A stretch of DNA of 64,000 nucleotides from assembly GCF_001750145.1 (NCBI RefSeq), contig NZ_CP015733.1:62001-126000 (forward strand), given 5' to 3'. Below are positions 45,835 through 54,089 of the stretch, one piece after another. A program made the translations under genes and the position numbers. The stretch comes from Arthrobacter sp. U41. Lineage in GTDB: Bacteria > Actinomycetota > Actinomycetes > Actinomycetales > Micrococcaceae. The notes beneath the pieces were generated by a model. That model was not told where the DNA came from and ran no database searches. It worked only from the letters and a program-made list of their open reading frames with translations. The number at the start of each line of letters is the position of its first letter. Positions within the stretch are counted from its first letter, which is position 1.

Positions 45835-46683
45835 TTAGAACTGCGTAAAGGCGGCTGTGGCGGGGTCCGTCCCGATCCGTGCGCCCTCTTCGAGTGCGTT
45901 GACGGCTGTCAGTTCCGAGGGGCTCAAAATAATCGCAGCGGCCTCGAAGTTTTGCCGCATGCGGTCAGCCGAGGAGGTTTTCGGGATGGCGATGTTTCCG
46001 GTGCCGAGGTGCCACGCGAGCACGATCTGGGCGGGCGTGACCGCGTACTTGGCAGCAAGGTCCTTCACGGTGCCGCAGTCCAGATCCGCGCCCTGGCCCA
46101 GGGGACTGTATGCCTCGACGGCGATGCCCCGGGATCGGCTCGTGGCGACGAGGTCGCGCTGCTGGAAGGTGGGGTGGATTTCAATCTGATTGACGGCCGG
46201 GATGATGTCTGACGACGCGCGGAGGGTGTCCAGGTGTGGTTCGAGGAAGTTGGACACCCCGATAGCACGTGTCAGGTCGTCGCCGTACAGTTTTTCCATG
46301 GCCTTCCAGGCTCCGGTGAAGAGCCCCTGGGACGGGACCGGCCAGTGGATCAGATACAGATCCACGTAATCCAGGCCCAATGCGTTTCGGCTGTTCTGGA
46401 ACGCCTCGTAGACCAGCCCCTGCTCGCCGTTGCGGAGTTTGGTCGTGACGAAGATTTCCTCTCTCGGAATCCCCGACGCGGCGATCGCGGCGCCCACGCC
46501 GGCTTCGTTCCGGTATGCGGCCGCGGTGTCGATGTGGCGGTAGCCGGATTCCAGAGCGTCCTCAACAATGCGCTGGGTGTCCTCTTCGGGGACCTGGAAC
46601 ACGCCGAAGCCGAGTTGAGGGATCTTGACGCCGTTGTTCAGGGTGACCGTGGGGATGGTTGTTTCTTGCGTCTGGGACATCAT
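45835..46683 (-). CDS. Aldo/keto reductase (2,5-diketo-gluconate reductase type)
   Basis: A 282-residue NADPH-dependent oxidoreductase of the AKR TIM-barrel fold. Catalytic residues are in GYRHIDTAAAYRNEAGVG (Asp, Tyr), IFVTTKLRNGEQG (Lys) and YLIHWPVPSQG (His). The cofactor loop is IPKTSSADRMRQNFEA. The start is the double ATG at 46680-46683; the upstream frame extension is a shadow. It lies downstream of a second, different AKR gene and probably shares its transcript. Confidence 0.94.
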   Translation of the reverse strand: MMSQTQETTIPTVTLNNGVKIPQLGFGVFQVPEEDTQRIVEDALESGYRHIDTAAAYRNEAGVGAAIAASGIPREEIFVTTKLRNGEQGLVYEAFQNSRNALGLDYVDLYLIHWPVPSQGLFTGAWKAMEKLYGDDLTRAIGVSNFLEPHLDTLRASSDIIPAVNQIEIHPTFQQRDLVATSRSRGIAVEAYSPLGQGADLDCGTVKDLAAKYAVTPAQIVLAWHLGTGNIAIPKTSSADRMRQNFEAAAIILSPSELTAVNALEEGARIGTDPATAAFTQF

Positions 46684-46834
46684 CAGTTCTTTCGTCGGTG
46701 GGGGCGGCATCGGGTTACCCGGGCGCTCCCGGTGCCCGGGTAACCCGGACGGGTGTGGCAGAGCCCGTCCTTGATGTGACCGGGTAGTTGCGTGCCGCTG
46801 TTGGTGGGTTCGTGCTCTGGAGGAATGCGTGACT

Positions 46835-47881
46835 CTAGGCCTGGAGCGCTCCAGCCCAGAGGTTGATGTCGGATTCGATCGCGAATTCGTCAATCTTCTG
46901 AAGGTCTTCGCTGGTGAATTCCGGGCCTGAGACTGCCGCGAGGTTCTCTTCGAGTTGCCGGACGCTGCTGGCTCCTATCAGGGCTGAGGTGACCGGTGTC
47001 CCCTTCTCCTGAGGGCGCAGGACCCATGCAATGGCCATCTGGGCCAGGCTCTGCCCCCGCTGGGCGGCGATCTCGTTCAGGCCGCGGATTCGGGCCAGGT
47101 TCTCCCGGGAGAGATGGCTGTTTGCCAATGACTTGCCCGCCGCTGCCCGGGAGTCTTCCGGGACGCCGTCCAGGTAGCGTGTGGTCAGCAATCCCTGGGC
47201 CAGCGGTGAGAAGGCGATGGACCCCGCCCCGACCTGTTCGAGGGCCTGGAACAGGTTGGGGTCACCGTGTTCGGTCCACCGGTTGAGCATGGAGTACGAG
47301 GGCTGGTGAATGAGCAGCGGTGTGCCGAGATCGGCGAGGATTTCCGCGGCTTGGATGGTTTTTTCGGGTGAGTATGAGGAGATGCCGGCGTACAGTGCCC
47401 GGCCCGAGCGGACCGCTGTGTTGAGCGCGCCCATGGTTTCCTCCAGCGGTGTGTCCGGGTCCGGGCGGTGGCTGTAGAAGATATCCACATGATCCAGGCC
47501 CATGCGTTCCAGTGACTGGTCCAGGCTGGCCAGCAGGTACTTCCTCGATCCCCACTCCCCGTAGGGCCCCGGCCACATGCGGTATCCGGCTTTGGTGGAG
47601 ATGACGAGTTCGTCACGGTACGGTTTGAAGTCATCCGCCAGATGCCGGCCGAAATTCGTTTCCGCGCTGCCGCTCGGCGGGCCGTAGTTGTTGGCCAGAT
47701 CGAAGTGCGTGACGCCAAGGTCGAAAGCCCTACGAAGGATGGCCCTTTGCGTTTCGAAGGTCTTGTCATCGCCGAAGTTGTGCCAGAGGCCAAGCGAAAC
47801 GGCCGGAAGTTTCAGTCCGCTGCGCCCGACCCTGCGGTACGGCATAGAATCGTATCGGTCCTGCGCTGGGGCATAGCTCAT
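46835..47881 (-). CDS. Aldo/keto reductase (YghZ/MgrA type)
   Basis: A 348-residue AKR resembling the YghZ/Kv-beta-like group that reduces methylglyoxal and related aldehydes. It begins MSYAPAQDRYDSMPYRRVG. Catalytic residues lie in THFDLANNYGPPSGSAE (Asp, Tyr), VISTKAGYRMWPG (Lys) and FYSHRPDPDTPLEET (His). Cofactor-binding end: SALIGASSVRQLEENLAAV. The start at 47881 agrees with family length; the frame beyond is not real. The divergent HTH gene at 48760 is the likely regulator. Confidence 0.94.
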   Translation of the reverse strand: MSYAPAQDRYDSMPYRRVGRSGLKLPAVSLGLWHNFGDDKTFETQRAILRRAFDLGVTHFDLANNYGPPSGSAETNFGRHLADDFKPYRDELVISTKAGYRMWPGPYGEWGSRKYLLASLDQSLERMGLDHVDIFYSHRPDPDTPLEETMGALNTAVRSGRALYAGISSYSPEKTIQAAEILADLGTPLLIHQPSYSMLNRWTEHGDPNLFQALEQVGAGSIAFSPLAQGLLTTRYLDGVPEDSRAAAGKSLANSHLSRENLARIRGLNEIAAQRGQSLAQMAIAWVLRPQEKGTPVTSALIGASSVRQLEENLAAVSGPEFTSEDLQKIDEFAIESDINLWAGALQA

Positions 47882-47958
47882 GTGTTCAGTGTCCTTTAGT
47901 TGTTGTCTCGATTCCGGGGGGTTGGATACTCGCAGCGTGGATGTGGGCGACCTCGGAT

Positions 47959-48177
47959 CTATTCCTCCAGGACGGTGAGGCCGATCCCGTCCTGGGCCTG
48001 CACGATGCGGCGCCCAACTCCCCCGTCGAGCCAGACCCACGCGGTATTCCCATCTGCTGCCGCAAGGTCCACCCGGCCCTTGGCAATTAAGCAGCCCCGG
48101 CTGACGAGGCCTGCGTAAGCGCCCACCACAAGCTGGACCAACAACGACGAGCCGAGGACTTCGATCGCCCCGCCCAA
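47959..48177 (-). CDS. Small hypothetical protein
   Basis: A 72-residue frame (MGGAIEVLGSSLLVQLVVGA, then VDLAAADGNTAWVWLDGGVG and IVQAQDGIGLTVLEE). The composition is more protein-like than the shadow frames, and it lies in line with the AKR genes on the same strand. No family is recognised. It might be a short C-terminal piece of an older gene. Confidence 0.4.
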   Translation of the reverse strand: MGGAIEVLGSSLLVQLVVGAYAGLVSRGCLIAKGRVDLAAADGNTAWVWLDGGVGRRIVQAQDGIGLTVLEE

Positions 48178-48230
48178 CGAGCTCTACCCCTCCGACTGAA
48201 CGGCGTTTGCGGGATTCAGGGCATCCCCTG

Positions 48231-48527
48231 TCACCGGTTGCCTGGTCTGGTGTCACTCTGCCGGGCCGCCGCAAGCGCGGCAGCTGCGCTCAAACATTCC
48301 GGACCGGTCACAGCCCGCAGGTCAGGCTCAATTGCCCAGGCGGCCCGGTGCAGAGCACCCGCCAACCACCCCTTCAGCGGCGCGAGGCGTCTGCGTGCGA
48401 ACGCGACGCTTCGGCTTGGCCGCCGGGGTGTTTGGGGTGCAACAACCGGCGCGTCCGGTAATGCACTGTAGCCCTCGTGGTTCATTGTCCTGTTGACGTG
48501 GGCTGCCATCACAAAGGAAAAGTCCAT
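48231..48527 (-). CDS. Small basic hypothetical protein
   Basis: A 98-residue frame (MDFSFVMAAHVNRTMNHEGY, then RSVAFARRRLAPLKGWLAG, ALHRAAWAIEPDLRAVTG). AAGAAGAC precedes the ATG. It would be the first gene of the leftward AKR operon, divergent from the HTH regulator. Function unknown. Confidence 0.45.
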   Translation of the reverse strand: MDFSFVMAAHVNRTMNHEGYSALPDAPVVAPQTPRRPSRSVAFARRRLAPLKGWLAGALHRAAWAIEPDLRAVTGPECLSAAAALAAARQSDTRPGNR

Positions 48528-48759
48528 AGTTGTCTTCTTATCTTAACGTGTCCGGCTCTATTAGCCGCAGGGAAACGATTGTTCAGCCACAAAACCCGCC
48601 GACCGGATAAGTCCGGCGGAGCGCCGGACTACCTGACCGGCCACGCGATAAAGACTATGCGCCTGCGCCCGCCATGTAAGCAGGTACGCCACGCCCTGCT
48701 TTTCCTAGGACTGGCAGTCCTACCCTCACCCATGGAAAGCGGAAGCGTGGGCATGGAGA

Positions 48760-49668
48760 ATGGGAGATATGGGTCAAAGTGCAGAGTTCGGGGAGTTCCT
48801 GAAGGCAATGCGTTCACGCATCACGCCTGAGATGGTTGGGCTGCCCTCCAGCGGCGCAGCCCGGCGGGTCCCCGGGCTGCGCCGTGAAGAGGTCGCACGG
48901 CTGGCCGACGTCAGCACCGACTACTACACCAGGCTGGAACAGGGCCGCAACATCCGCCCCTCCCGGGCCGTGCTCGGTTCAGTGGGCCGGGCACTGAACC
49001 TGGACCCCGGGGAACAGTCACACATGATTGATCTCCTGGAAAACTGTGCCAACTCCCGGCCCTCCAACCCGGCCCAGACCGTACGCCCAGCGCTGCAGCA
49101 GCTCCTGGACGCCGTCGGGAACGTGCCCGCCCTGGTCCTGGGCCGCCGCACCGATGTCCTGGCCGGAAACCGCCTGGCCTTCCTCCTGCTCGCCGACTTC
49201 ACCGCCATGCCCGCGGCCGAACGGAACCTCACCCGCTGGATCCACCTCGAGCCAAGGGCGCGGGAACTCTTCGGGGACTGGAAAACAGTCGCCTCCGAAG
49301 CAGTCGGAGGCCTGCGCGCCGATATCGGACGACACCCCAACGACGCCCAAGCCAACCAGCTCGTCGGCGAACTCGCAGTACAAAGCGAACACTTCCGCCG
49401 GTGGTGGGCCGGACACCGCGTGGCCGCCGCGTCCGCAGGCACTGTGCGACTCCACCACCCGGTCGTCGGTGACCTGGAACTGAACTTTGAAGACCTGGCC
49501 CTGCGTGAGGACCCCGACCAGGTGCTGCGGGTGTTCTCCGCCAAACCCGGCTCACCCTCGGCCGATTCCCTGGCACTGCTTGGCAGCTACGGCGCTGGAC
49601 AGAGCCCCGCCCCGGAAGCCTCCCACGTACTCGAAATCACCAAAGCATCCGACACCCAGACCCACTGA
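48760..49668 (+). CDS. HTH regulator with MmyB-like ligand-binding domain
   Basis: A 302-residue transcription regulator. The Xre-type HTH is RVPGLRREEVARLADVSTDY followed by YTRLEQGRNIRPS. The remainder matches the MmyB-like PAS-type domain (VRPALQQLLDAVGNVPALVL, LLLADFTAMPAAERNLTRW, FRRWWAGHRVAAASAG, LELNFEDLALREDPDQVLRV), which binds fatty-acid-like ligands in related proteins. Starts at 48760 or 48769 are both possible. It is divergent from the AKR operon, its probable target. Confidence 0.92.
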   Translation: MGDMGQSAEFGEFLKAMRSRITPEMVGLPSSGAARRVPGLRREEVARLADVSTDYYTRLEQGRNIRPSRAVLGSVGRALNLDPGEQSHMIDLLENCANSRPSNPAQTVRPALQQLLDAVGNVPALVLGRRTDVLAGNRLAFLLLADFTAMPAAERNLTRWIHLEPRARELFGDWKTVASEAVGGLRADIGRHPNDAQANQLVGELAVQSEHFRRWWAGHRVAAASAGTVRLHHPVVGDLELNFEDLALREDPDQVLRVFSAKPGSPSADSLALLGSYGAGQSPAPEASHVLEITKASDTQTH

Positions 49669-50088
49669 AATAGCCTGCAAGCCCGCCCGTCACGGAACCC
49701 ACGGCTGAATCCCTCCGGCCGCTAACCCGGTTCTGGAGCAAATGACTCAGTCTGCTTTCAATGGGGGTCCGGCGCGTGACCGAACAGATCGGACTCGGCG
49801 TGGTGTGCTTCCGACCCGGAATCATCTCCAACGTGGCCGCCCCGTTCGGCGGGGTCAAAAGCCCTCCGGACCGGGCCGCGAGGGCGGCTCCCAACGCATC
49901 GCCGAATACACCACCTGCACTACATCGGGACCGCGGACCCCTATGCTGACTGGCCGAACAGCGCACCATGGACCTGGCGGTCCGAATCATGAACCCAGCC
50001 AACACCCCGGGAACTGCGAGGACTGGCTCTACGAAGTGATTTGGAGATACGGAAGCATTCAGTCACAGCCATACGGAAAGGAAGCACG
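49669..50088. other. Non-coding stretch
   Basis: No supported gene in these 420 bases. The end carries the ribosome binding site GGAAAGGAAG of the next gene. Confidence 0.5.
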
Positions 50089-50307
50089 ATGAACGAAAAC
50101 ACCCAGGACCGCCCCATTACCATCACCGCAACCAACAAGGACGAACTGGAACGCGAGCTCAACCATGTTGTGAAACTGACCCAGGAAAAAGCCATAACGG
50201 AAGGCCTTCGAGGAATCCTCGTCACTCATGAGGCACCCGGCCGCTTCACCGTTGCCCTCCACGAGGATGTCCCGTTTGGCCTTACGAGAGAGAAACAGGC
50301 GTGGTAA
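50089..50307 (+). CDS. Small hypothetical protein, paralogue of 52031-52477
   Basis: A 72-residue protein with a good ribosome binding site. Segments ITATNKDELERELNHVVKLT, GILVTHEAPGRFTVALHEDV and LTREKQAW can be aligned with the N-terminal half of the protein at 52031-52477 (VLVTRLAPGRYEAKLYAEL, TTEESW). The family is not known to me. It overlaps the next gene by seven bases, so the two are coupled. Confidence 0.7.
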   Translation: MNENTQDRPITITATNKDELERELNHVVKLTQEKAITEGLRGILVTHEAPGRFTVALHEDVPFGLTREKQAW

Positions 50308-50576
50308 GTAAGCCCGGCAACGGATACGTCGAAACGGCCGGCGACATGCCGGACGGCGCCACGACGTGGCAACCCGCCGATGAATGGGTGCTCCTCGAAG
50401 GACTGAGTGTCGACATTCATGAAAACGGAAAGCTCATTGACCACGGCAGAGTAGAAGCCGTAACCGAGGACGGATGTATTCTGTGGCTTGCACAGGAAGG
50501 AATCCGTCCCCGCCGATTGGTGGAGAAACTGCCCGGAACCGAACTCAGGATCATTGCCGCCCGCCCGCTCCCTTGA
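50301..50576 (+). CDS. Small hypothetical protein coupled to the previous gene
   Basis: A 91-residue protein from a GTG at 50301, overlapping the upstream gene. WQPADEWVLLEGLSVDIHEN, GRVEAVTEDGCILWLAQEG and RRLVEKLPGTELRIIAARP suggest a small beta-barrel, perhaps SH3-like. No family was recognised. Confidence 0.7.
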   Translation: MVSKPGNGYVETAGDMPDGATTWQPADEWVLLEGLSVDIHENGKLIDHGRVEAVTEDGCILWLAQEGIRPRRLVEKLPGTELRIIAARPLP

Positions 50577-50633
50577 CTGCCTGGCCGAGAACGGTTGGTC
50601 AAGTTGATAGGGGTCCCGGTTGTTCCACCGGTC

Positions 50634-51523
50634 TTATATGAAAAGGAGCGGATTGTTGATGTCGTTCCAGAGTACTTCGTAGGCGTCAGGGCTCATATAT
50701 CCGGTGTAGCTGTGCCGGCGTTTGCCGTTGTAGTAATCGAGCCAGCCGTTCATGGCGGTCACCAGCTCGATGACTGTCTGCCAGGTCCGTTTCAGATCCA
50801 GCAATTCGGTCTGCATACGCCCCCAGAAGGTCTCCATGGCCGCGTTGTCGAAGCAATCGCCCACGCTCCCCAGCGAGGCGGTAAGCTCCCACTGGCGCAG
50901 GTTTTCGCTGAATCCCCAGGATGTGAAATTCGTGCCGTGATCCGAATGCATGACCGTGGCTCCGTCCCGATCACGGCTGTGGGGGGCCTGGCTGACTGCC
51001 CGGCTCACTAGGGCCGTGTCGTTGATCGTTGAGAAGGAACGGCCCACGGCGGTCCGGGCGAAGCAATCGAGCACTACGCAGCAATAGACCTTTCCCTCAC
51101 GGGTCGGATGCTCCGTGACGTCGGTCAGCCACAGTCTGTTGGGGCCATCGGCGGTGAAGACCCTCTTGACCAGATCCGCGTCCATGCGTTTGTCTGCCAG
51201 CGGGTTGCGGAAGACCCTGACGCGCGGAACTCCGGCAATTCGCTGCTCCCGCATGACAGCCTTGATGAGCTTGCGGTTGACGATCATTTCGTACTCATCC
51301 AGCAGCTCGGCACGAATCCGGCGCCAGCCGTACGTCCCGCCGGACTGCCCGTGAATCTCACCACATAGTCGGCCACGATGCGTCGTCTGATGGCACGGAT
51401 CGGGAGCTCACAGCGAAGGTGCTTAATGTAGGTCGAACGGTTCAGGGCGACGGTGCGGCAGGCACTTCTGGCTGAGAAGCCCTGGGCGACGAGCCCATCG
51501 ACGATCGCGAACTTCCTTTTGGG
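50634..51523 (-). pseudogene. IS3-family OrfB (copy C), frameshifted
   Basis: The catalytic subunit is entered by a -1 slip at 51517-51523. The first part reads FAIVDGLVAQGFSARSACRT, LNRSTYIKHLRCELPIRAI. Near 51357 one base is missing and homology continues in another frame (IHGQSGGTYGWRRIRAELLD), then 50634-51287 with LWLTDVTEHPTREGK, VMHSDHGTNFTS and NAAMETFWGRMQTELLD carrying the D, D and E. A single-base deletion therefore splits the gene. Confidence 0.85.
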
Positions 51524-51801
51524 GGCACCACCACTTGCCCGTCGTAGAGGGCGCTGGCGGCCTTCACGATTGCCAGCTCGTCCTCAAGCTGCCGGATCCT
51601 CTTCGCAGCCGACTGCAGGTCCGGGGCCGGCGTGCTCGGCGTTCCCGACGCAAGACCGGCATCCACCAGAGCCTGGTGCTTCCATCGGTACAGAGTGCCC
51701 AGACAGATCCCGGATTCGGCATGAACGGCAAGGACAGCTTCTCCCTGGCGCATACGTTCACTCAGCCCCCGGCGGACGGATGCAGGATACTCAAAAGGCA
51801 T
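51442..51801 (-). CDS. IS3-family transposase OrfA (copy C)
   Basis: A 119-residue frame whose first 85 residues are a typical OrfA: MPFEYPASVRRGLSERMRQG, LAVHAESGICLGTLYRWKHQ and the coiled coil RIRQLEDELAIVKAASALY. Downstream of the slip site it runs on as a short tail. Confidence 0.87.
   Translation of the reverse strand: MPFEYPASVRRGLSERMRQGEAVLAVHAESGICLGTLYRWKHQALVDAGLASGTPSTPAPDLQSAAKRIRQLEDELAIVKAASALYDGQVVVPPKGSSRSSMGSSPRASQPEVPAAPSP
51517..51523 (-). promoter_or_regulatory. Programmed -1 frameshift slippery heptamer (copy C)
   Basis: On the minus strand CCCAAAA is read in the OrfA frame as C CCA AAA, the X XXY YYZ arrangement. A -1 slip enters the OrfB frame. Confidence 0.7.
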
Positions 51802-52030
51802 GTCATGACCCCCTCGAAGTCACTATGCACCTCTCACATATAGCCGGTCTACCAAAAGGGACCCGGAGCAACCGGACTTCTACCTGGGGACCCAACCAAC
51901 ATATCCGGAGCCTACGACCGTAGGAGCTGTCTGTCATGTGCTCAACCCCGACCCCGCCACGCATCACCATGCCTCCCGTTCCGCTTTGCCGAACAACGAA
52001 GATGGCAACTCCCGCCCCATGAATACCCGT

Positions 52031-52477
52031 TCATGCCAGTTTGTGCGGAGGTAGGAGTTGGACACGGGAACTCCCGTTGCGCGTCGATAGAGGGTACATA
52101 AACTGCGCCGCCTCGTCAGGGTTGTGGAATTCGTCGACGACGAGGCCCAACACCACCGCGTCATTTTCTGATAGTTCCTGTGAACCCTGAAAAAAGGCGA
52201 CCAGTTCCCCAACACAGGCACCGCCTCCGTATGACCAAAAATTGATCCAGAGGAATAGCAGCGACGTGCCCCAGCTTTCCTCTGTTGTGTCCGGAGGCAG
52301 CTCGGCGTAGAGCTTAGCCTCGTATCGGCCTGGGGCGAGCCGCGTTACCAAGACACCAACTCGTTCGGCCATGGCCGCGGGCGTCAAGAGATCCACCGCT
52401 CTGTCCAAGGCGGCATCTAATTCCCTTCCTGCTTGAACGGCTATGACGAGAGGAACTGGAGCTGTCTGAATGGTCAT
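52031..52477 (-). CDS. Hypothetical protein, paralogue of 50089-50307 with extra C-terminus
   Basis: A 148-residue protein. The first 70 residues (VPLVIAVQAGRELDAALDRA, VGVLVTRLAPGRYEAKLYAE, TTEESW) align with the 72-residue protein at 50089, which ends at the same Trp. Here the frame continues for 78 more residues (LFLWINFWSYGGGACVGELV, VVLGLVVDEFHNPDEAAQF). The extension could be a second domain or read-through after loss of the stop. No known family. Confidence 0.6.
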   Translation of the reverse strand: MTIQTAPVPLVIAVQAGRELDAALDRAVDLLTPAAMAERVGVLVTRLAPGRYEAKLYAELPPDTTEESWGTSLLFLWINFWSYGGGACVGELVAFFQGSQELSENDAVVLGLVVDEFHNPDEAAQFMYPLSTRNGSSRVQLLPPHKLA

Positions 52478-52552
52478 AATCCCCTACTCTCTTGGCTCGC
52501 GGTTTTCATGCCATCATTGTTAACTGCTTGGCGGTGGTTGAATCTTTAGCGG

Positions 52553-52599
52553 TGATAAGAACGATTACGTCATTCTGTCTTTTCGTAAGATAAGTTATC
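52553..52599. repeat. Dyad element, copy 2
   Basis: GATAA-N6-TTACG at 52553-52568 is mirrored by CGTAA-N6-TTATC at 52583-52598, with a 14-base spacer. TTTAGCG also flanks the left arm and its complement CGCTAAA the right. The plan and spacing equal those of the element at 45426-45475, and GATTACGTCA is shared outright. The ISL3 element was inserted six bases from its right end. Confidence 0.65.
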
Positions 52600-52612
52600 G
52601 GCGCTAAAGTAG

Positions 52613-53987
52613 GGCTCTCCTGACGTAAGTGTGGGTCAGGGTTTGCGTGTTATGAGGCATGGGTAGCCCGGTAGATTTGGGAGTTCTCACACTGTCCAAA
52701 TTTCGGAGCTACCCATGCGTGCTACTACTCTACTCAACGGCGTCTTGAATCTGGCCGGGGTCCGGGTTGTTGACGTTGATCCTGGCGCCGGGGGTCCGCT
52801 GCTGGTGCGGGTGGCGTTGAAGGCCCGCAAGCGCCTGGACTGCCCGCACTGCAGCTACTCAACGATGGCCGGGTATGACACCCGGTGGGCGGAATCGTCG
52901 TGGCGGCATCTGGATTTCGCCGGCAGGGTCCTGGTGCTCACAATGCTCCGCCGGCGGCTGGTCTGCCCCAGCCACGGCGTCGTGGTGCAGGGCGTGCCGT
53001 TCGCCCGGCCCGGCTCCCGGTTCAGCACGGAATTTGAGGACATGATCGCCTGGCTGGTCACCCGTGCGGACAAGACCACGGTGTCCACCTTCGCCCGGAT
53101 AGCGTGGCGGACCGTCGGGGCGATCTGTGAACGCGTCGTGGCCGAACAACTCGATGAGAGCCGCTTCGAAGGCCTGGTCAATATCGGCGTGGATGAGATT
53201 TCCTGGCGCAAACACCACCGCTACCTGACCCTCGTCTCGGACCACGCCACCTCGAAGATCGTCTGGGGCGCACCGGGAAAGAACGCGGCGACACTGGATG
53301 GATTCTTCAAGGAGATCGGACCGGTGAACACGGCGGCGATAGAGGCCGTCAGCATGGACATGGGCCCGGCTTTTGCCAAGTCCGTGAAGACCAACGCACC
53401 CGGCGCGGTCATCTGCTACGACCCGTTCCACGTCATCCAGGTCGCCACCAACGCGCTGGAAGCCTTCCGCCGTTCCATCTGGCAACGGACCCGTGAGCTG
53501 CCCGATCAGGACATCGCGAAGAAGTTCAAAGGAACCCGCTGGGTGCTGCTGAAAAACCCGCAGAACCTCACCGAAAAACAACAAGCCACCCTGGCCGGGC
53601 TCGAACGCACCGGAGGGCTGCTCTGGGACGCCTACCAGCTCAAGGAATCCCTCCGGGAGGTCTTCGCCGGCGACCTCAACCCCGATGACGTGATGGAGAT
53701 GATCACCACCTGGTGCGACCTCGCCGCCAAATCCAACATCCGCGAGTTCGCCAGGGCCGCCGCCACGATCCGATCCCACACCCAAGGGATCCACGCAGCA
53801 GTCACCAGGAAACTCTCCAACGGCCGCCACGAAGGACTGAACAACAAGATCCGCACCATGACCCGCAGATCCTACGGATTCCACACCCCCGAAGCCGCCC
53901 TCGCCCTGATCATGCTCGCCTGCGGACCCGTCGAAATCAAACTCCCATACCAGACATAACCGAACCCACATTCACGTCAGGAGAGCC
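52613..53987 (+). mobile_element. ISL3-family insertion sequence
   Basis: A complete 1375-bp element. Terminal inverted repeats share GGCTCTCCTGACGT and, with two mismatches, the next ten bases. The 8-bp target duplication TAAAGTAG (52605-52612 and 53988-53995) is perfect. With an intact transposase it is probably active or only recently inserted. Confidence 0.96.
52715..53959 (+). CDS. ISL3-family transposase
   Basis: A 414-residue transposase. The N-terminal zinc-finger segment has CPHC (LDCPHCSYST) and CPSH (LVCPSHGVVV). A helix-turn-helix region follows (KTTVSTFARIAWRTVGAIC). The DDE residues are in VNIGVDEISWRKHH (Asp near 160), VSMDMGPAFAKSV (Asp near 214) and NGRHEGLNNKIRTM (Glu near 372), with GFHTPEAALALIMLACG at the end. 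The frame is intact. Confidence 0.96.
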   Translation: MRATTLLNGVLNLAGVRVVDVDPGAGGPLLVRVALKARKRLDCPHCSYSTMAGYDTRWAESSWRHLDFAGRVLVLTMLRRRLVCPSHGVVVQGVPFARPGSRFSTEFEDMIAWLVTRADKTTVSTFARIAWRTVGAICERVVAEQLDESRFEGLVNIGVDEISWRKHHRYLTLVSDHATSKIVWGAPGKNAATLDGFFKEIGPVNTAAIEAVSMDMGPAFAKSVKTNAPGAVICYDPFHVIQVATNALEAFRRSIWQRTRELPDQDIAKKFKGTRWVLLKNPQNLTEKQQATLAGLERTGGLLWDAYQLKESLREVFAGDLNPDDVMEMITTWCDLAAKSNIREFARAAATIRSHTQGIHAAVTRKLSNGRHEGLNNKIRTMTRRSYGFHTPEAALALIMLACGPVEIKLPYQT

Positions 53988-54089
53988 TAAAGTAGGACGA
54001 GTTCAAATAGAATGAGAGAACCCTACTTCCCTTCAGCGGCCTCGCTGTCCGACCGCGTCCTTTGTCGAGGCAGTCGGATGCGGCGAGCC

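Larger units (their letters stand above)
50605..51871 (-). mobile_element. IS3-family insertion sequence, copy C
   Basis: The element carries orfA and orfB on the minus strand. Imperfect ends share TTGnTnnGGGTCCC followed by ACCGG (left from about 50604; right, reversed, to about 51871). No target duplication was found. It belongs to a different IS3 subgroup from copies A and B. OrfB has a frameshift, so the element is probably inactive. Confidence 0.75.

Noticed and set aside
52859..53971. Minus-strand open frame of 370 codons
   Set aside because: Antisense to the ISL3 transposase, which has intact DDE motifs.
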